The position numbers and the translations under genes were made by a program. This document shows positions 32,600 to 40,427 of a DNA stretch of 64,000 bases, one piece after another. Where the stretch lies: NCBI RefSeq assembly GCF_028368995.1, contig NZ_JAQNDL010000002.1, positions 1,795,724 to 1,859,723 on the forward strand, written 5' to 3'. Position 1 is the first letter of the stretch. Each line of letters starts with the position of its first letter. Origin of the DNA: Nannocystis bainbridge. GTDB taxonomy: Bacteria; Myxococcota_A; Polyangia; Nannocystales; Nannocystaceae. Under the pieces are notes generated by a model. The model did not search any database and was not told where the DNA came from. It was given only the letters and a program-made list of their open reading frames with translations.

Positions 32600-33829
32600 A
32601 TGACCACCATCATCATCCTCGGCGTGGCGATGTTCACGTTCGTGATCCTGGCCCTGGTGCTCATCCTGCTCGCCGCCAAGGCGAAGCTGGTCAACACCGA
32701 GGCCGTCACGATCGGCATCAACGGCGACCCCACCCTGGCGATGCGGGTCCCCGCCGGCAGCACGCTGCTCAACACCCTCGCCAACCAGAAGATCTTCATC
32801 CCCTCGGCCTGCGGCGGCAAAGGCAGCTGCGGCGTATGCAAGGTGAAGGTCCACAGCGGCGGCGGCTCCATGGTCCCGACCGAGGCCGGTCACATCAGCA
32901 AGGGCGAGGCTCGCGAGGGCTGCCGGCTGTCGTGTCAGGTCAAGGTCAAGGGCGACATGCAGATCGAGCTGCCGCACGAGATCTTCGAGATCAAGAAGTG
33001 GACCTGCAAGGTCCGCTCGAACAACGGCGTCGCCACCTTCATCAAGGAGTTCGTCATCGAGCTCCCGCCCGGTGAGGTCGTCCCGTTCCGCGCCGGCGGC
33101 TACATCCAGATCGAGTGCCCGCCGCACGTCGCGAACTACAAGGACATGGTCATCGAGGACAAGTATCGCGACGAGTGGGACAAGTATAACTTGTGGCGCT
33201 ACGTCTCGAACTGCACCGAGACCGTCGAGCGCGCCTACTCGATGGCCAACTATCCGGAGGAGTACGGCATCATCATGCTGAACATCCGGATCGCGACCCC
33301 GCCGCCGAAGCTCCCCGACGCCCCTCCGGGCATCATGAGCTCGTTCATCTTCAGCCGCAAAGAGGGCGACCCCGTCGTCATCTCCGGCCCGTACGGCGAG
33401 TTCTTCGCCCGCGAGACCAAGAACGAGATGGTGTTCATCGGCGGCGGCGCCGGCATGGCGCCGATGCGCTCGCACATCTTCGACCAGTTCAAGCGCCTCC
33501 GCACCGACCGCAAGGTCTCGTTCTGGTACGGCGCCCGCAGCCTCCGCGAGGCCTTCTACGTCGAGGACTTCGACGGCATCCAGAGCGAGTTCCCCAACTT
33601 CAAGTGGCACCTCGCGCTGTCCGAGCCCAAGCCGGAGGACAACTGGACCGGCTACAAGGGCTTCATCCACCAGGTGCTGCTCGAGAACTACCTCAAGATG
33701 CACCCCGCCCCCGAAGACTGCGAGTACTACATCTGCGGCCCGCCGATGATGAACGCCGCCGTCATCAAGATGCTCACCGATCTCGGCGTCGAGCCCGAGA
33801 ACATCATGATGGACGACTTCGGCGGCTGA
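32600..33829 (+). CDS. nqrF: Na+-NQR subunit F (NADH-oxidising flavoprotein)
   Basis: 409 residues: one N-terminal helix (IIILGVAMFTFVILALVLILLAA), a 2Fe-2S ferredoxin domain with cysteines in SACGGKGSCGVCKVKV and GCRLSCQV, then a ferredoxin-reductase type FAD/NADH module (RAYSMANYPEE for FAD; FIGGGAGMAPMRSH for NADH; YYICGPPMMNAAV; C-terminal MMDDFGG). This is the electron entry point of the complex on the cytoplasmic side. Confidence 0.97.
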   Translation: MTTIIILGVAMFTFVILALVLILLAAKAKLVNTEAVTIGINGDPTLAMRVPAGSTLLNTLANQKIFIPSACGGKGSCGVCKVKVHSGGGSMVPTEAGHISKGEAREGCRLSCQVKVKGDMQIELPHEIFEIKKWTCKVRSNNGVATFIKEFVIELPPGEVVPFRAGGYIQIECPPHVANYKDMVIEDKYRDEWDKYNLWRYVSNCTETVERAYSMANYPEEYGIIMLNIRIATPPPKLPDAPPGIMSSFIFSRKEGDPVVISGPYGEFFARETKNEMVFIGGGAGMAPMRSHIFDQFKRLRTDRKVSFWYGARSLREAFYVEDFDGIQSEFPNFKWHLALSEPKPEDNWTGYKGFIHQVLLENYLKMHPAPEDCEYYICGPPMMNAAVIKMLTDLGVEPENIMMDDFGG

Positions 33830-33860
33830 AAAGCGCCGAACCCACGCAGGGCAGCCCTTC

Positions 33861-34988
33861 GTGTCGGATCCGCTGAAACAAAAGTACGGGAGCAGGGCGC
33901 AGGTCCTGCTCCCGCTTTGTCTTGTGGCGTTCGTGGCCCTGAGCGCCTGGCGCCTCTGGCCTTCGGGACAGGTCGCGCGAACGCCCGCGGGCGCGCCCGC
34001 AGCCGCCTCCACGAGCGGCCCGACGCACGTGGTCTCGGGCCCGACGATGGGCACCACGTGGCGCGTCACCGTGGTCCATGAGGGCCGCGACCCGGCGCCG
34101 ATCCTGCCGATGATCGAGGCCGAGCTGGCGCAGATCGATCGAGAGATGTCGACCTGGCGCGACGACTCCGCGATCAGCGAGTTCAACCGCCGCACCGAGA
34201 CGTCTGCCTTCCCGGCCCCCGCCGCGCTGGTCGAGGTCGTCGCCCAGGCCCGCGACGTCAGCGAGCGCAGCGGCGGCGCCTTCGACGTCACCGTCTCGCC
34301 GCTGGTCGACGCCTGGGGCTTCGGCCGTCCCGGCCCCGTCGCCGCCCCGCCGACCGACGAGCAGCTCGCGGCCCTGCGCGCCCAGGTCGGCTGGCAGTCG
34401 CTGCACGCCGACCGCGAGGCCGCCACGCTGCGCAAGGACCAGCCCGCGCTCACGATCACGCTCTCGGCCATCGCCCCCGGCTACGCGGCCGACGTCCTGT
34501 CCGACCGCCTCGTCGCGCTCGGCTTCCCCCGCCACCTCGTCGACGTCGGCGGCGAGTTCCGGGCCCGCGGCGACGGCCCCGAGGGCCCGTGGCGCCTCGG
34601 CATCGAGCGCCCCGACGGCCCTACGGATGAGCGCGTCGTGCAAGAGGTCGTGCCGTTGCGCGACGCCGCGCTCGCCACGAGCGGCGACTACCGCAACTAC
34701 CGCGAGCAAGCCGGTCGACGGATCTCGCACACCATCGACCCACGCAGCGGCCGTCCGATCGATCACAAGCTGGCCTCGGTCACGGTCATCCACCGCACGG
34801 CCGCGCTCGCCGACGCGTACGCCACCGCGCTCAACGTCCTCGGCCCCGAAGACGGCTTCGCCCTCGCCGAGCGCGAGGCCCTGCCGGCCCTGTTCCTCGT
34901 GCGCGAGGGCGACGGCTTCGCCGCCCGCGCCACGGCGGCCTTCGCGGCCTTGCGCGGGGCCCCCCCGTCCGCCACCCTGAGTCCCTGA
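33861..34988 (+). CDS. apbE: FAD:protein FMN transferase (ApbE family)
   Basis: The GTG at 33861 starts a 375-residue protein with an N-terminal signal/anchor helix (VLLPLCLVAFVALSAW). The ApbE signature is clear: VSGPTMGTTWRVTVVH, MSTWRDDSAISEFNR, AFDVTVSPLVDAWGFG, HLVDVGGEFRARG and HTIDPRSGRPIDHKLASVTVI. The enzyme attaches FMN to threonine in SGAT motifs, that is to NqrB and NqrC encoded upstream. It lies 31 bases after nqrF and one base before nqrM. Confidence 0.95.
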   Translation: MSDPLKQKYGSRAQVLLPLCLVAFVALSAWRLWPSGQVARTPAGAPAAASTSGPTHVVSGPTMGTTWRVTVVHEGRDPAPILPMIEAELAQIDREMSTWRDDSAISEFNRRTETSAFPAPAALVEVVAQARDVSERSGGAFDVTVSPLVDAWGFGRPGPVAAPPTDEQLAALRAQVGWQSLHADREAATLRKDQPALTITLSAIAPGYAADVLSDRLVALGFPRHLVDVGGEFRARGDGPEGPWRLGIERPDGPTDERVVQEVVPLRDAALATSGDYRNYREQAGRRISHTIDPRSGRPIDHKLASVTVIHRTAALADAYATALNVLGPEDGFALAEREALPALFLVREGDGFAARATAAFAALRGAPPSATLSP

Positions 34989-34989
34989 C

Positions 34990-35163
34990 ATGACCACGAT
35001 CGTGCTCACCATCGCCGTCCTCGCGGCCGTCATGCTCGGCATGGCCGTCGGCGCCATCTTCGCCGGCAAGTACCTCAAGGGCTCGTGCGGCGGCCTCGCC
35101 AACGGCAGCTGCGAGTGCACCGACACCCAGCGGCGCGACTGCTCGACCCGCCCCGCCGCCTGA
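34990..35163 (+). CDS. nqrM: Na+-NQR maturation protein NqrM
   Basis: A 57-residue protein whose ATG begins one base after the apbE stop. The N-terminus is one membrane helix (TTIVLTIAVLAAVMLGMAVGAIFAG), followed by KGSCGGLANGSCECTDTQ and a final RRDC. The SCGGL motif and the clustered cysteines are the mark of NqrM (DUF539), which delivers iron to the NqrD/NqrE centre. Its position at the end of the nqr operon agrees. Confidence 0.93.
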   Translation: MTTIVLTIAVLAAVMLGMAVGAIFAGKYLKGSCGGLANGSCECTDTQRRDCSTRPAA

Positions 35164-35167
35164 GCCG

Positions 35168-35230
35168 TCCCTCGGGACATGTCCCCTGCGACATGTCCTT
35201 CATCACCTGCTCTATCCGACAGGTCGTGGG
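35168..35230. repeat. 14-bp palindromic array after nqr operon
   Basis: Units ACATGTCC, ACATGTCC, ACCTGCTC and ACAGGTCG start 14 bases apart immediately after the nqrM stop. One exact GGACATGTCC is at 35175-35184. Confidence 0.85.
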
Positions 35231-35283
35231 GCGCGTCGACTGGCGTGATCGCGGCAGATGAGCGACGCTCGCCGCGGTCTGGC

Positions 35284-36432
35284 ATGACGATCACCGACGC
35301 GGCCTACCTCGACGAGCGGCTCCGGGGCCTGGACCTGGCCCCGCTCCCGGTCTGGGTGCTGGACCCCGAGGTGATGCGGATCGCCTGGGCCAACGGCCCC
35401 GCGCTCGACATGTGGCGCGCCCACAGCCGCGAGGAGCTGGCCGGCCGCGACTTCCGCGTCGGCCCCGAAACCGTGCTCACGCGCCTTTACACGGCCATCG
35501 CGCGGGTCCGCGAGGGCCACTCGTGGTGGGACGAGTGGACCGTCTACCCGCGCGGCCAGCCGGTCCAGATCAAGGTCCACTTCTCGCCGCTGCCGCTGGC
35601 CGACGGCCGGATCGTCGTCCTCCAGCACGTCGTCCCGCGCGACGAGGGCCCCGCGCCCGATCAGCTGCGCGGCGTCCAGGCGCTCGTGCTCACGCCGATG
35701 ATCGTCGCGCAGGCCGAGTTCGACGGCCGGATCGTCATGAAGAACCCCGCCGCGATCCTGGCCTTCGGTCGCCTCGCCGATCACTGGCCCGCGTGGTTCG
35801 TCGAGCCCGCCGCCGCCGAGGCCATGCTCGCCGCCGCTGCGGCCGGCGACAGTGTGCGCCGCGAAGTGCGGGTGACCACCGAAGCCGGAGAACGGGTCCA
35901 CGTCGTCGAGGTCTGCCCCGCGCGCGACGCCGTCACCGGTCGAATGATGGCGCTCATCCATCACGCCGACGAGACCGCGCGTCACGGCGCCGAGGTCGAG
36001 GCCGCGCGTCACCAGCGGCTCGCCGAGGAGCTCGACCGCACCCTCGCCCTCGTCGATCATCAGCGCCGCGAGATCCTCGGCCTGTCCGCCCCGCTCCTCG
36101 ACATCGACGACCACACCCTCGCCATCCCGCTCGTCGGCGCCTTTGATCGCGAGCGCGGCGCCGACCTCGAGGCGCGGGTCCTGCCTGCCATCGCCGAGCG
36201 GCGCGTCCACACCGTCCTGCTCGACCTCACCGGCACCCTCGCCGGCGACGTCGCCAACGCCGAGCAGCTCATGCGCTTCGTGCGAGCGATCCGCCTGCTC
36301 GGTGCGCGCGCGATCCTCACCGGCATCCGCCCCGCTCTGGCCCGCGCCCTCGTCGAAGTCGGCTTCGACGGCGGCGAGACCCCGTTCGCTCGCTCGCTCG
36401 CCGCCGGCCTCGAGCTCGCGCGAGCTCGCTGA
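35284..36432 (+). CDS. PAS-STAS regulator (RsbR-like)
   Basis: The ATG at 35284 gives 382 residues; in-frame codons further upstream fall in the repeat array. Residues ~1-115 are a PAS-like sensor domain (PLPVWVLDPEVMRIAWANGPALDMWRAHSREELAGRD), followed by a second PAS-like region and a coiled linker (EVEAARHQRLAEELDRTLALVDHQRREI). A C-terminal STAS domain (about 270-375: DHTLAIPLVGAFD, TVLLDLTGTLAGDVANAEQL, LLGARAILTGIRPALARAL) matches stressosome RsbR proteins, with threonines in DLTG and GIRP regions. No RsbS or RsbT partner is nearby, so its partner must be elsewhere. Function: probably light- or redox-type sensing feeding a stress switch (inference). Confidence 0.85.
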   Translation: MTITDAAYLDERLRGLDLAPLPVWVLDPEVMRIAWANGPALDMWRAHSREELAGRDFRVGPETVLTRLYTAIARVREGHSWWDEWTVYPRGQPVQIKVHFSPLPLADGRIVVLQHVVPRDEGPAPDQLRGVQALVLTPMIVAQAEFDGRIVMKNPAAILAFGRLADHWPAWFVEPAAAEAMLAAAAAGDSVRREVRVTTEAGERVHVVEVCPARDAVTGRMMALIHHADETARHGAEVEAARHQRLAEELDRTLALVDHQRREILGLSAPLLDIDDHTLAIPLVGAFDRERGADLEARVLPAIAERRVHTVLLDLTGTLAGDVANAEQLMRFVRAIRLLGARAILTGIRPALARALVEVGFDGGETPFARSLAAGLELARAR

Positions 36433-36538
36433 GCCCCGCGGACGCCAGCCTCAATCTCGCGTGCTGCCCTGATGGCAGACCCGAAGCCCGTCCGCCGCTG
36501 TGACGTGCGACGCCGAGCTCCTCACTCATCTTACCTTC

Positions 36539-36567
36539 GAGACATGTTCATTCGAACATGTCCCATC
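36539..36567. repeat. 14-bp palindromic unit pair
   Basis: ACATGTTCATTCGA and ACATGTCCCATCAA lie between the convergent PAS-STAS and NadD-fusion genes. Confidence 0.75.
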
Positions 36568-36576
36568 AACCATTCA

Positions 36577-37920
36577 TCATCTCACCCGCGCCAGCAGCTC
36601 GACCAGTTGCCCGCTGAGCATCCGGTACAGCGCCGCCGCCTCGCCCTCCAGCGCCGCCTCGTGGCGCGTCAGCGCTGCCCGGTCGCCGCGCGCCGCCGGC
36701 CCTGACACCCCGCGCGGGATCCCCAGCGCCAGCAGGTTCTCGAGCGCCGAGCGCAGCAGCTCCCCGACCGCGTGCGTCGCCATCGGCCCTGGCAGCCCCA
36801 GCGAGCGCATCGTCGCCGCCGACAGCTCCGCCAGCACCGCCACGTGGTTGCCCGCCAGCGCGCACGCGGCGTGGTAGCGCGTGCGCTGCTCTGCCGTCAG
36901 CCCTTGCAGATCCAGGTGGCCCTGCGGGCCGATCCAGCGCAACGCCACCGCGCGCGCCTCCGGGTCCCCCTCGATCCCGAACACGCACGAGCCCAGGCGC
37001 CCCTGCGGTCGCTCGCGGCGCAGGCTGCAGATCGGGTGCAGCGTCCCGACCGGGTGGCCCGCCGCCGCCGCCGCCGCCAGCCCTTCGCGCGCCACCACGG
37101 CCCCGGCCGCGTGCAGCACCGGCACCCGCGGCGCCGCGCGGGCCACCAGCGCCGCCGCCATCGCCCCCAGCTGACCATCCTGTCCCAACAGCCAGATCGC
37201 GTCGGGTGTCCCTTCGGGCAGCTCACCTGTCCCGTCGACCAGCCCGCGCCCCGACCCCGTCGCCGTCGACCAGCCGCGCTCGCGCAGCCACGGCTCGGCG
37301 TGGGCCGCCACGTTGCTTCGACCGAACAGCCACACATGGCCGACGTGACCGACCTGCAGCCGGCGCAGCACCGCCGCCGGCACCGCCATCGTCAGGGCTT
37401 CCTGCGCCGCAGGATCATCGCCCGCCGCCAGCCAAGCGCGCACCGCCGTGCTGCTGATCTCCGGCAGCGCGCAGTCCTCGGCGTCGGCGAACCCGACCCG
37501 CGGCACCACGATCGGCGAGAACTCCGCCGCGATCTCGGCCGCCCGGTGCCAGCGCTGCAGCTCTCCGCGCACGACGATGTCCGAACCGACCACCAGCCGC
37601 ACCGCGTACCCCGGGTGCTCCTCCGCCACTGTGCGCAGCAGGTCGTAGCTGTAGCTCGGCCCCTCGCCGCGCCGCGCCGCCAGCCGCGCCTCGACGTCGC
37701 TGACCTCGACCGTCTCGGCCTGGGCCGCCATCGCCAGGCGCGTCAGCGCCAGCCGCTCGGCGAACGGCATCATCGACTTGGCGAACGGGTGCGACCAGCA
37801 CGGCGCCACCAACACCCGATCCGCCAGCCCGCGCGCCAGCAGATAGGTCGGGATCAGCGCGTGTCCGAGGTGCGGCGGATCGAAGCTGCCGCCGAGGACG
37901 GCGAGGACGGGACGCTGCAT
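36577..37920 (-). CDS. NadD fused to DUF2520 Rossmann-like protein
   Basis: 447 residues. Residues 1-~188 are nicotinate-nucleotide adenylyltransferase: GGSFDPPHLGHALI holds the nucleotidyl-transfer motif, then SHPFAKSMMPFAERL, LVVGSDIV and the ISSTAVRAWLAAGDD motif. This step makes NaAD in NAD synthesis. Residues ~190-447 match the Rossmann-like plus DUF2520 protein. They include DAIWLLGQDGQLGAMAAAL, VLHAAGAVVAREGL, GTLHPICSLR, YHAACALAGNHVAVLAEL and the LENLLALGIPRGVSGPAARGD region. DUF2520 proteins are predicted NAD(P)-dependent oxidoreductases. In most bacteria the two are separate genes. The adjacent hydrolase gene is on the same strand, 61 bases upstream. Confidence 0.9.
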   Translation of the reverse strand: MQRPVLAVLGGSFDPPHLGHALIPTYLLARGLADRVLVAPCWSHPFAKSMMPFAERLALTRLAMAAQAETVEVSDVEARLAARRGEGPSYSYDLLRTVAEEHPGYAVRLVVGSDIVVRGELQRWHRAAEIAAEFSPIVVPRVGFADAEDCALPEISSTAVRAWLAAGDDPAAQEALTMAVPAAVLRRLQVGHVGHVWLFGRSNVAAHAEPWLRERGWSTATGSGRGLVDGTGELPEGTPDAIWLLGQDGQLGAMAAALVARAAPRVPVLHAAGAVVAREGLAAAAAAGHPVGTLHPICSLRRERPQGRLGSCVFGIEGDPEARAVALRWIGPQGHLDLQGLTAEQRTRYHAACALAGNHVAVLAELSAATMRSLGLPGPMATHAVGELLRSALENLLALGIPRGVSGPAARGDRAALTRHEAALEGEAAALYRMLSGQLVELLARVR

Positions 37921-37981
37921 GCGCCCGCGATCGTCCCAGCCTTCGCCGGCCGCGGCAAGTCGCCGCGCGCCTTCGACCCGC

Positions 37982-39202
37982 TCACTCCGGGTACAGCAAG
38001 AATTCGCGGCGGCGGGCCACGAACGCCGCGCGCTGCGGCTCCTGGCTCGCCGTCATCTCCGCCAGCGACGTCTGCGCCTCGATCGCCGCGCGCAGCCACG
38101 GCCCGCCGGCCAGCAGATCGATCGCCGGACGATCGGCCACGAACTCGTACGGCTCCGTGCGCCAGCGCATCGCCCCCTGTCCCAAGCGCCAGGTCGCGCG
38201 CAGCACCGCCCAGCTGGTGCGCAGCGAGCGGACCGCCGCCGGCTCGCGCACGTGCAGCTGGACCCCGCCGCAGCGGCGCCCGGCGAACTTCTGGAACATC
38301 GGCTTGAACCCGAGCGGCCGCACTTGCAGCCCCGGCAGCGCCGCGTCGTCCTCTTGCAGCGCCGCCGCCAGCGCCTGCCCGTCGAGCCACGGCGCGCCGA
38401 AGATCTCGAACGGCCGGGTCGTTCCGCGGCCCTCGCTGAGGTTCGTGCCCTCGAGCAGGCACTGCCCCGGATACACCAGCGCCGCGCCCATCGTCGGCAT
38501 GTTCGGCGACGGCAGCACCCACGGCAGACCTGTCTCGAAGAACAGCATCGATCGCGCCCAGCCCGCGCACTGCAGCACCTCGAGCCGCTCGCACCCGACC
38601 CGCCCGCGCTCGAGCATCGCCATGCGCGCCAGCTCGCCGAGCGTCATCCCGTGACGGACCGCCACGTCGTGCAGCCCGACGAAGCTCTCCTCGTTGGCCG
38701 CGATCGCGCCGCCCTCGACGAGATCGGGCGACCCGCCGAGCGGGTTCGGCCGGTCGAGGATCAGCACCCGCAGCCCCGCCTGCAGCGCCACCTCGGCGGC
38801 CAGCACTGCCGTCCACACGTACGTGTAGTAGCGGCTGCCGATGTCCTGCAGATCGATCACCAGCCACGCCGCCCCGTGGAACATCTCCGGCGTCGGGCTC
38901 AGGCTGGCGAACGTCTCGCCGTACAGGCTGTACGCCGGGACCGCCGCCCGCGGCGCCTCGCCGGCCACCACCTCCATGTCCTGCGCCGCCGCGTCGAGCC
39001 CGTGCTCCGGGCCCAGCAGGCTGACCACGCGCGCCCCGATCCGGGCCATCACCGCCGTCGCGTGCTCGAGCTCCGCCGTCACCGACGCCGGGTGGCACAG
39101 CAGCGCCACCGGCACCTCGCGCAGCCGCGGACCCTCGCCGGCGGCCAGGCGATCGAGCCCCGTCTTCACCGCGGGCGCGCGGCCACCTGACCCTTCAGAC
39201 AT
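37982..39202 (-). CDS. NamZ-type exo-beta-N-acetylmuramidase (DUF1343)
   Basis: ATG at 39202 gives 406 residues. The family signature is clear: VALLCHPASVT, LLGPEHGLD, AYSLYGET, LVIDLQDIGSRYYTYVWT, VLILDRPNPLGG, and GAPWLDGQALAAAL. NamZ removes terminal N-acetylmuramic acid from peptidoglycan fragments. No clear signal peptide is visible from this start; a GTG 15 bases upstream is possible. The ATG itself lies in an ACATGTC half-site of the palindromic repeat family (39198-39206), so the repeat forms the start codon. Divergent from the 39360 gene. Confidence 0.88.
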   Translation of the reverse strand: MSEGSGGRAPAVKTGLDRLAAGEGPRLREVPVALLCHPASVTAELEHATAVMARIGARVVSLLGPEHGLDAAAQDMEVVAGEAPRAAVPAYSLYGETFASLSPTPEMFHGAAWLVIDLQDIGSRYYTYVWTAVLAAEVALQAGLRVLILDRPNPLGGSPDLVEGGAIAANEESFVGLHDVAVRHGMTLGELARMAMLERGRVGCERLEVLQCAGWARSMLFFETGLPWVLPSPNMPTMGAALVYPGQCLLEGTNLSEGRGTTRPFEIFGAPWLDGQALAAALQEDDAALPGLQVRPLGFKPMFQKFAGRRCGGVQLHVREPAAVRSLRTSWAVLRATWRLGQGAMRWRTEPYEFVADRPAIDLLAGGPWLRAAIEAQTSLAEMTASQEPQRAAFVARRREFLLYPE

Positions 39203-39359
39203 GTCATGAGCGAGCACGCCCTCGCTATAGCGGTCCGCCGCCTCGCCCTCAAATTCTCGGGCGCTCCCGCCGCGGGGCGGCCTCGCCCCTCGCCCGGTCT
39301 GCGCCCCCCTGATTCGTCGCTTTTTTGGGCCGCTCGCCGGGGCTTGGCATCCTACCTGT

Positions 39360-40130
39360 ATGCGCGATCCTCTGGCGCCCATCCCCTCGCCCACCGTCAG
39401 CCCCAACTTCTGGGACACCGCCCTGCTGCCCCGCGGCACGCGCGTCGGCGGCGACGAGCCCGTCGAGGAGTTCTCGCCGCTGCGCCTCCTGCAGCGCGAC
39501 CAGGGCGACACCCACGGCCTCGATCGCCGCAGCCGTCGCCGCGCCGGCGCTCAGCCCTCGGGCGACCCCGACCACGGCAGCGCGCGCCTGATCTCCGCCG
39601 TCCACACCGTGCGGCGGGCCCTCCTCGGCCTCTCGACCGCTCACGGTTGGGCCCTCGTGCGCACCTTGACCGTCGCCCCGACCGGTCTGCTCGTCCACCT
39701 CCTCGACCTCCTCAGCCCCGGCCTCAACCCCGAGCTGCGCGACCAGGGCCGCAACCTCCTGGCCCGGATCGCCCCGCAGCTCGGCGCCCCGCTGCGGCCG
39801 CGCGCCATCCACCGCCCCGGCTCGCCGCTGGCGACCGTCGGCGGCTGTCTGCTGGCCCCGCGGGTCGTCGCCGATCTCTCGACCTGGGCCTCGCAGCCCA
39901 GCGCGCGGCGCGGCACCACCCGGGCCGGTCACGGGGCCTTCGCCGTCACCTTGCTGGCCCCCGCCGCCGATCCGCGCGGCGGCGTCGTCCGCATCGAGGG
40001 CGAGCTGGTGCCGATGACCGACCCGCAGCCGCAGGTCCTCGCCGTCGCCCTCTCGCCTCGGGCCCTCGCCGAGCTCGCACGCACCCTGCAGTGGCCCGAG
40101 GGTGGCCCCGCGCGGGTCGAGGTCGAATGA
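39360..40130 (+). CDS. Protein of unknown function
   Basis: 256 residues from the ATG at 39360. The first ~75 residues are polar and probably disordered (RRSRRRAGAQPSGDPDHGS). The folded part includes AVHTVRRALLGLSTAHGWALVRTLTVAPTGLLVHLLDLLSP and, near the end, GGVVRIEGELVPMTDPQPQVLAVALSPRALAELARTLQW. No motif I can assign. Codon composition and clean ends make it a credible gene. The 157 bases to the divergent namZ gene hold one repeat half-site. Confidence 0.6.
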   Translation: MRDPLAPIPSPTVSPNFWDTALLPRGTRVGGDEPVEEFSPLRLLQRDQGDTHGLDRRSRRRAGAQPSGDPDHGSARLISAVHTVRRALLGLSTAHGWALVRTLTVAPTGLLVHLLDLLSPGLNPELRDQGRNLLARIAPQLGAPLRPRAIHRPGSPLATVGGCLLAPRVVADLSTWASQPSARRGTTRAGHGAFAVTLLAPAADPRGGVVRIEGELVPMTDPQPQVLAVALSPRALAELARTLQWPEGGPARVEVE

Positions 40131-40250
40131 GCCGGGGGCCCGCCGCGAGATCCTCCCACCGAGGCCACGTTTTTCCCGCCAACGGCGTCGGTGGGCTCGC
40201 GCGCGCGGGAAAAGTTCGGTAAAACGCGGTCCCTTGCCCCCAGAGGAGCA

Positions 40251-40279
40251 TTGACGCTGCTTTGCCTTGTCTCTATCCT
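40251..40279 (+). promoter_or_regulatory. Sigma-70-like promoter
   Basis: TTGACG (40251-40256) and TATCCT (40274-40279) are exactly 17 bases apart, about 150 bases before the TTG start at 40428. The intergenic stretch 40131-40427 holds no other gene that I trust. Confidence 0.5.
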
Positions 40280-40427
40280 CGCAGGCAACATCTCTGGCGT
40301 ATCACTTTCGACACACCAGCGATCGGCGCTCCACGGCCCCCACGGGCCGCTCTCCACGGCCTCCGGGCCTGCATCTGCTCTTCCCGGCCCATCGGGCCTG
40401 TAGCGTGACTACCAAGGGGATCCGGCC

